A DNA stretch of 64,000 nt. Source: Bagarius yarrelli (lineage: Eukaryota; Chordata; Actinopteri; Siluriformes; Sisoridae). Numbering within the stretch: the first letter of the stretch is position 1; each line of letters starts with the position of its first letter. Positions 60,600 through 64,000 of this stretch are shown piece after piece. A program made the position numbers and the translations under genes. Below the pieces are notes generated by a model, which saw only the letters and a program-made list of their open reading frames with translations, was not told where the DNA came from and did not search any database. The stretch is taken from the NCBI GenBank assembly GCA_005784505.1, contig VCAZ01000035.1:1728001-1792000 (forward strand), written 5' to 3'.

Positions 60600-61770
60600 T
60601 ATTCCACATTTAATTTTTTTAAGGAGCTTTTAAAATAACTAGCAGAGAATGACCCAGTTGGAACACCCTCTCGGCGGACATATTTTTGGCTTGACGATCA
60701 TGATGATTCTGCCACTCACAACAGCACGGACAGCTGAGCACGTCTGCTGACCGGAAAGTGACACGTCTCGTGTCTGTCCTAACCGGAGGAATGTGACTTC
60801 TAAAGGAATGCGCTTGCTGAGGTGTAGATGAGTTTTTCCCCTGAATCTATTTTTTTAATCATAGGCACTTTTTAAGCTATAGTTTAACGACTGATAAGAT
60901 GATCTGGGGACTGAATTACATATAACTTCCTTCAGTGTGTGTGTGTAAAAATAATAGCGTTTTTAAATGTCTTTGTCTAAGATTAAGATTTAATTAAATA
61001 TCAATTACATCAATTAAAAAAAGTGTGTAAAACCGACAGTGATTGAATAAACCCCATAAAATACATACATTTGTATTTCTGTTCTAAACTAATGTACATT
61101 CGATACACTTGTAAACTAAAAGTCATTTAAAGGTTCAATTTTTTTAAAGGTAAATATAATTAGTGACCTACTGTATATTTTAATCGTGAAATAACTAAAA
61201 GTAGGATTTTTTGATCCCATTTACATTTTTAAATATATCTATCAAGTATCTATCATATATAATTATTAGGTTTATTATATAACATATGTTACAGTTAATT
61301 TTCTTATTATAATAAAATAAAAATCACATCTAAATATTTTTTGTAAATACGGTAAAAGCATAAAATGGGTGTACAATGCTTTTGTCTTCCTCTTTACAGA
61401 AAATACATAATACGTTGGCAAAAAAAATTGCAAAAGATTTGATACGCAACCTCGAATGAGACCTTTCTAATTTTATTAGGAGAAAGACCGAAAAACAATT
61501 GGTGCCTCTAAATTCTCTTCTGGAGATTTTTTAAGGACTGTAATGAAGCAGAGCCCTTATTCTTCATAAGGAGTATAAGCTGATGCCCTCAGGTAGGAGA
61601 TATAGGGTACTAATCTGCGAGGTAAATAGGTACAAATAGATAAAATTCTCATTAATTCCATTATTAAATAATAGGAAATGTGTGTATGGTGAAATGTATC
61701 AGTGCATTTAGAGAAAATTAATATAATTAAGCTTATATTTTGTGTATGTATATGCTGTCTGCTCTCTTTA
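60600..61770. other. Intergenic DNA, no gene seen
   Basis: Very AT-rich from 60840 on. A fragment at 61530-61650 (TAATGAAGCAGAGCCCTTAT, CTGATGCCCTCAGGTAGGAG, TATAGGGTAC) resembles the 3' end of a LINE, but too little remains to classify. Confidence 0.35.

Positions 61771-61828
<58 letters not shown>
61771..61828. repeat. (ATCT)n array
   Basis: About 14 pure units, preceded by TATGCTGTCTGCTCTCTTTA, which recurs without the array at 62196-62220. Confidence 0.95.
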
Positions 61829-61829
<1 letters not shown>

Positions 61830-62270
61830 CTTTCAAATGATCAGGTATTCACGCACATATTTGAATAAGTAATATAATACTTAAAGATTATAGATTATAG
61901 GGTTAGATATATATATAATACCAGTGGAGGTTAAAATATGTTTTTATAGGTGCCGTATTTTGGCCACATTTTAAACAATTGCCTTTAATCTTATTGGATT
62001 AATTCTGATTGGATTGATTGGTCTGTCTGTCTGTCTGTCTTCTATCTATCTATCTATACATCTCTCCTTTTAAATGATCAGGTTTTCATGCACATATTTG
62101 AATAAGTAATATAATACTTCAGGTGAGATATAAAAGATGTTTTTATAGGTGCTGTTGGAGGAATATTAATATAATAAAACTTATATTTTGTGTATGTATA
62201 TGCTGTCTTCTCTCTTCACTGCTCGGGACAAATTTCTTCTTATGGAAACAATAAAGAGGAAGATGATGAC
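61829..62270. repeat. Locally duplicated module cluster
   Basis: AAATGATCAGGT.TTCA.GCACATATTTGAATAAGTAATATAATACTT-like blocks occur at 61835-61883 and 62072-62120, and a GTCT/ATCT run at 62022-62058 separates them. Other shared blocks link this cluster to 62960-63275. Confidence 0.75.
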
Positions 62271-62929
62271 CAATGTGTTAAAGATTTTAAAAACGTCCTT
62301 TTAGTTCTTTTAACACAACTTATCCTGTAATTGTGACTATAATGACAAGAATATGAAGATCAATAGGATATAAACTACGGTTTAGTTAGTACTGACTTCT
62401 CATAGTGGAGGTAGATTAGCTCCTGTCTGAACAGCATTAAAATGCCTGAGAAAACAACTTTTCGTGTATTAATTCTGAGGTCAGTCACTTGAAAACTATT
62501 TTCAGTTATCTAATCCAACGGGTTTAGCGACAGATTTGGATTCTGTATCTAGCAGGTTCAGGAGTAAAACACGCGTTGGTCCACTTAATAAATCTGATGC
62601 TACAGCACAGTGGGCATTTGGTTGCCCTGTAACTGTGTGCAATGACCATAAAGATGAATGGAATCTAATTTAATGAATATTTAGTTAGAATGAACTCTCG
62701 TCGGACTCATAACCTATTCACAGCTGCACTTCACTCAGGTTATTCCCATCTACAAAAAAAACACTTAAAAGGAGTCTCAGCACAGCTGGAGCTGCAGTAT
62801 TGCACTGATGTTTCACTATCTGCGGCTGCTGATAACTTCACCCAGTGATGCAATCGCCTACTTAGTGCACAGTAATTTTGCACATGCGTTCCAATTTCAA
62901 ATAAACAAAAACAAACAAACAGTCATGTG

Positions 62930-62930
<1 letters not shown>

Positions 62931-62961
<31 letters not shown>

Positions 62962-63161
62962 AATTTAAACAGTCCTGCGCTTTTGTATTTTGGTCAGAAT
63001 TATTAGATTAATTCTGATTGGATTAATCTATCTATCTATCTATCTATCTATGTCTTATTGGATTGATTGGCCTGTCTATCTGTCTGTCTATCTAAATTCA
63101 AACAGTCCTGTGCTTTTGTATTTTGGTCACAATTGCCTTTAATCTTATTGGATTAATTCTG

Positions 63162-63212
<51 letters not shown>
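62931..63212. repeat. (ATCT)n arrays with duplicated spacers
   Basis: Three ATCT runs (62931-62960, 63027-63051, 63162-63212) are separated by copies of CAGTCCTG(C/T)GCTTTTGTATTTTGGTCA and TTATTGGATTAATTCTGAT. The block CTTTAATCTTATTGGATTAA at 63137 also occurs at 61983. Confidence 0.85.
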
Positions 63213-63639
63213 CTAGGGTTATCAGTAATGTAATACTTCTGTAGAGGTTTGAAATATGTTTTTATGGGTGCCGTTGTATACAAACAGAGTGCATTAAACG
63301 TTGGTCTGCTCTCAGCTCCTCCACGTCTGACGGTGGCGCTATGGACGCAATACGGCATCCTAGAACACAAACAAGCGCGCGCCAAAAGCCGTAACAGAAT
63401 CCCTCGGGAACTGGAACGATTTGTTTTGGAAAGCTGGTTTAAAAGAACGGTAAGGTTTTAAACGTCCACGCTAAAAAAAGCGCTTTTTAGACAGACACTA
63501 ATTCGCTGCTAAGTGACTTCAGACCTTTTTTTCTTCGTTATTCATGTGCGCGTCAGAAGCAGATTTGTTGTTAGTAACGCCAAAACACCCACCATGGCAG
63601 TTAAAGGTGTTTTTTTTTTTTACACACTTCTATTCCGAC

Positions 63640-63790
63640 AAAGCCACGCCTCTCATTTTAAGATTGACCAGCGTGTCATAGGTTCGCGCGGTTTAATGAT
63701 TGGACCGTTCTTTCTCCCGCGCAAGTGGCGGATTACTAGTAGCCAATAATAGTGAGGAGGCGGGGCTTGTCAGAATGCAGATAGGAAATG
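63640..63790. promoter_or_regulatory. Candidate promoter of an unidentified gene beyond the window
   Basis: Within 150 bp there are a CACGCC box, CGCG-containing sequence, ATTGG (63700-63704), AGCCAATAA (63740-63748), and GGCGGGGC (63759-63766, Sp1 type). GC and CpG content are well above the surroundings. Transcription direction and gene are unknown; short frames nearby do not match known proteins. Confidence 0.4.
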
Positions 63791-64000
63791 CACCGTTCAC
63801 TAGGAAACGGCTAAAACGTAAACACTGGGCTAGGTCGCTAACGGCAGCTAAGCAAATCAAACGCTTATTCTGCCCACAAAAACGTGTGTTTTTTCGAATT
63901 TATGTCTAATTTGACATTTATATTAGTTTTAATTTATAATAGAAGATTTAATAGAAGATTTAAACTAGGTTGTTTGAGCTACAGTTCTCGAATCTGATAA

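Noticed and set aside
63249..63461. 70-codon frame ending at a donor-like ACGGTAAGG, possible exon of the next gene
   Set aside because: No recognisable similarity and it begins in repetitive sequence. It does not resemble SIRT7, the expected neighbour. Kept only as a note.

Overview
The window is nuclear DNA from a vertebrate, most probably a teleost fish. Genes are split by GT-AG introns, intergenic DNA is AT-rich, and it is packed with CA/GT, CT/GA and ATCT microsatellites, tRNA-derived SINEs with teleost-style tails, and small non-autonomous DNA transposons with 8-bp or TA target duplications. An otophysan such as a catfish would fit the repeat flavour, but that is an impression only. There are no bacterial-type operons, phages or CRISPR arrays.

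Three real protein-coding genes are present, all on the + strand: myadml2 (single coding exon, 3961-4875), pycr1 (seven coding exons, 16050-19902, plus a predicted 5' untranslated exon near 14433) and mafg (two coding exons, 51809-51844 and 52657-53136, plus predicted alternative first exons near 33.5-34.0 kb). The same three neighbours in the same relative orientation occur at human 17q25.3, so this is a conserved synteny block. That context supports the paralogue assignments (MYADML2, PYCR1 rather than PYCR2, MAFG rather than MAFK/MAFF).

Layout: 1-3.3 kb is repeats and the myadml2 upstream region. 3.3-5.05 kb is myadml2. 5.05-14.1 kb is intergenic, with a broken Gypsy retrotransposon at 9.78-10.75 kb and a pogo-type MITE at 12.2-12.7 kb. 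14.1-20.5 kb is pycr1, whose promoter carries an exact ATF4-type amino-acid response element. 20.5-33.3 kb is repeat-rich intergenic DNA with a tRNA-Leu(CAG) pseudogene, a candidate solo LTR and a mirror-image SINE cluster. 33.3-53.1 kb is mafg, with a 17.8-kb first intron, and its 3' UTR runs on from 53,137. 60-63.3 kb is a mosaic of ATCT arrays and locally duplicated modules. The last 0.7 kb looks like the promoter of another gene lying outside the window.

The three genes are not known to act in one pathway. MYADML2 is a MARVEL-family membrane protein, PYCR1 makes proline in mitochondria, and MafG is a small bZIP partner of CNC factors such as Nrf2 and of Bach proteins. The notable regulatory signals are an ATF4-like site at pycr1 and an Nrf2/Maf-like site at mafg, both stress-response inputs. 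I found no convincing new gene system. The most unusual structures are a near-perfect 77-bp-arm palindrome built on a hAT remnant, a Gypsy fragment with integrase upstream of reverse transcriptase, and inverted SINE pairs just upstream of mafg.
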